A DNA stretch of 64,000 bases, from NCBI GenBank assembly GCA_028023455.1, contig JAQFVV010006273.1, forward strand, positions 1,550,001 through 1,614,000, written 5' to 3'. The DNA comes from Epiperipatus broadwayi. Lineage: Eukaryota; Onychophora; Udeonychophora; Euonychophora; Peripatidae. This document shows, piece by piece, positions 61,622-64,000 of the stretch; the first letter of the stretch is position 1; each line of letters begins with the position of its first letter. The position numbers were made by a program, and so were the translations under genes. Under the pieces are notes generated by a model. It did not search any database. It was not told where the DNA came from and worked only from the letters and a program-made list of their open reading frames with translations.

Positions 61622-64000
61622 ACATAAGTAAGAACAGGTAAAACACATTTATTAAAAATCTTCCTTTACAGACACATAGGTATATTTCCTTTTAGTATCA
61701 AGTTATTTCTACCAAAAGCACTCCAACCAAGTTTAATTCTACGATTAATTTCATCCATTATGTTTCCATCTGTATTAATAATCTGACCAAGGTGTTTGTA
61801 ACTGTTAACTTCTTCTAACTCATCATAATCAATCTTTATTTTCATATTTTTAGAAAATCCATTAAACATTACTTTAGTCTTTTTAACATTTATCTTTAGT
61901 CCTACTTTCATCTGATAACTCCTGTAACATTTACTGCAGCTCTAAAGCATTATTTGCAAAAACAACTACATCATCTGCAAAATCTAAATGACTTAAATAA
62001 TCTCCATTTACTTTTACTCCTTTAGCTTCCCATTTTAATCCACAAAATATTTCTTGCAGCACTGCTGTAAAAAGTTTTGGAGATATGGAGTCAACCTGTC
62101 TTATATTCTTCTCAATGTTGACTTTCCCAGTATCATTATCTAATCTAATTGTTGCTGTTGCATTTTTATAAATATTCTTTAAAATGTGACAATATCTTGG
62201 GTCTATACCTTGATGATCCAATGCTTTAATCACTGAAGAAAAGTTTATAGATTCAAATGCCTTTTCATAATCTACAAATCCAAAACATAATGGCAACTCA
62301 TATTCATTTGTCCTTTCTATAACTTCTCTCAATACCTGGATATGATCTCCTGTACTAAAACCACTTTTAAATCCAGCTTGTTCTTTTGGTTGGGGGAAAT
62401 ACAATATTCTCTGTAGACGAGTTGTAACTATCTTGGTAAAAATTTTGTATGTAACTGATAAAAGGCTGATAGGTCTATAAATTCTAATATCCTCTTTATC
62501 ACCTTTTTTAAATATTAATATTAATACTGTATTCTTCCAATCATCTGGTAAATCTTTATCATTTAAACATTTGGTATATAACATTGCTAAAAAAATTTCT
62601 ATTTTTTCTCCTGCTTCTTTTAATATATCAATTATAATTCTACTATTACCTGGAGTCTTTTCTTTCTTCATATATTTAATTGCATGTCTCACTTCTTCAT
62701 TTAAAATTCTGGGTAATTCAGAAGATGTCATAGATATAGGAGGTATTTGTTCTTTATTACTATATAATTCTTTATAAAAGTCTTCTATCCATTTCATGAT
62801 GTCATCTCTCTTTTTAGTAATAATTCCAGCTTTTTTTTTTATTGTAGATATGAATTTCCTACCAATACCAAAATGTTGTTTTACACTTTTGAGACTTTCA
62901 TTCCCTTCTGCTGCTTTCCTTGCTAGTTCACAGTTATACTTTCTTATATCATTTTCAAATCTTTTCTGCATCATTTTTGTATATCTTCATATTCCTTCTT
63001 TTCTTCATAAATTCTCTAGCCTCAGTAGAAATTTTATTGATCAAGTGCTGTTGCAGTTTTTAAAAGTGTATCAGTTGTTTTCATATTAATTTCATTCAAA
63101 TTTGAATCAATTTCAAAATCTACTAATACTTGAAACCTATTTGTAAGTTCTATTTTAAATTCATTAGAATGTTTCTGAAAATTAGGAATATCAACTGTAA
63201 ATATTGTTTTTCTTAATAATTTTTGGCTCTCTAGTTTTGCATTAACATGTATTTCACATCTTGCTAACCGATGATCACTTCCTCTGTTAAATTTATTAAG
63301 AACATTACAATCTTGAAATATGTATTTTCTGTTAGTCAAAATATAATCCAATTCTGCTGTACTTTCATTTGGATGCTTCCATGTCCATTTCCTTTTAACA
63401 TTTTTCTCAAAATAATTCATAATATAAAGTTTTCCTTTTCCTGCAAACTCCACAAGTCTCTGTCCTCTCTCATTTTTATTACCATAACCAAAATTACCGC
63501 CAGCACTTTCATCTTTCATTTGTTTACCAATTCTAGCATTAAAGTCTCCCATAACAATTTTAAAATGTTGTTAACTCTGATCAAAAGCCTTTTGTGCATC
63601 CATATAAAAATCTTCTACTACTTCATCACTTTGAGAACTTGTTGGGGCATAAACCTGAATTATCTGCATTTGGTATCTGCTATTAAGTTGTATAACTAAT
63701 CTTGCCACTCTTTCCGATACACCATCAATCTCCACATTGTTGTTCTTCCACTTATTATTTATAATGAATACTACTCCACTTGTATTTCCAATATTTGTGC
63801 CTTTATAATAGAGTACATGTTCACTTTTTAAAACAATTGTCTCTTCACCTTTTCTTCTAACTTCACAAGGTCCAATAATATCCCCTTTAATCTAAGACAG
63901 TTTTTCTTCTAACTCTTGCAATCTTCCTTCACTTGAAAGTGATCTGCTGTTGTAAGTACCTAAATAAAAAAATGCATCATCAAATGGCAGCCTGTGTCCA
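61622..64000 (-). mobile_element. RTE-like LINE, copy 3, runs off the right edge
   Basis: Read from 64000 leftwards. The endonuclease starts with TYNSRSLSSEGRLQELEE. A stop (AFDQS-stop-QHF) lies near 63575, followed by MGDFNARIG, NESTAELDYILTNRKY and NRGSDHRLARCEI. A gap and frameshift near 62980-63050 follow. The RT frame (62974-61931) has YRPISLLSVTYKIFTKI, KEQAGFKSGFSTGDHI, CFGFVDYEKAFESI and HLDFADDVVVFANN. A last piece (61911-61666) has YKHLGQIINTDGNIMDEI. The copy stops abruptly at 61622, lacking the C-terminal domain and the (GAT)n end present in copies 1 and 2. It is the most complete copy and the only one with an endonuclease, but it is inactive. Confidence 0.88.

Larger units (their letters stand above)
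55700..64000 (+). other. RMND1 intron 7 (incomplete)
   Basis: Starts with GTATGT and runs past the window edge. It contains the near-intact LINE (56960-60730) and RTE-like copy 3 (61622-64000). The stretches 55700-56950 and 60730-61620 are AT-rich and show no exon that continues RMND1. Confidence 0.6.

Overview
This is a metazoan nuclear genomic window, clearly AT-rich, with small coding exons separated by long introns and dense, mostly decayed transposable elements. The mix of Penelope-like, RTE-like, Merlin-like and foldback elements and tRNA-derived SINEs would fit an arthropod, perhaps a chelicerate, but the sequence does not name the species. There is no bacterial-style gene organisation, operon, rRNA or CRISPR array.

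Two host genes are visible, transcribed divergently. On the minus strand, the first exons of a proton-coupled oligopeptide transporter (SLC15/POT family) lie at 9891-10426 and 3427-3719, with a possible third exon at 3209-3293. The rest of that gene is off the left edge or not recognisable. On the plus strand, a homologue of RMND1 (DUF155; mitochondrial translation factor of the inner membrane) has seven coding exons at 21908-22270, 24848-24956, 30002-30074, 41757-41796, 49456-49556, 51397-51494 and 55635-55699. Their splice phases fit together without a break to give 261 residues. The C-terminal part lies beyond the window. The first intron uses a GC-AG splice pair.

Most of the remaining DNA is transposon-derived. 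From left to right: a broken Merlin/IS1016-type transposase at the left edge; a Penelope-like element 3' end (GIY-YIG domain) joined to a tRNA-like tail at about 1.2-2.2 kb, with a second copy at 10.9-11.35 kb; a 735-bp foldback element at 4.16-4.89 kb; a decayed LINE at 12.9-13.6 kb; three copies of one RTE-like LINE family, all on the minus strand (15.7-17.8, 40.4-41.0 and 61.6-64 kb); a family of foldback elements with AAAACAGGCAAAACTC termini (seven copies or fragments); two decayed LINEs inside RMND1 introns (25.8-27.5 and 44.7-45.5 kb); two copies of a non-coding 1.9-2.1 kb element shaped like a solo LTR (42.5-44.4 and 52.6-54.7 kb); a tRNA-derived SINE with a perfect 14-bp target-site duplication (51.7-51.9 kb); and a nearly intact 3.3-kb LINE at 57.1-60.4 kb broken by one base in a 7-A run.

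The observations most worth following up are the tRNA-like tail shared by both Penelope-like copies, CTCF-like motifs carried by the LINE and by both LTR-like elements within RMND1 introns, the near-intact LINE, and the loss of the first glutamate of the ExxER proton-coupling motif in the transporter.
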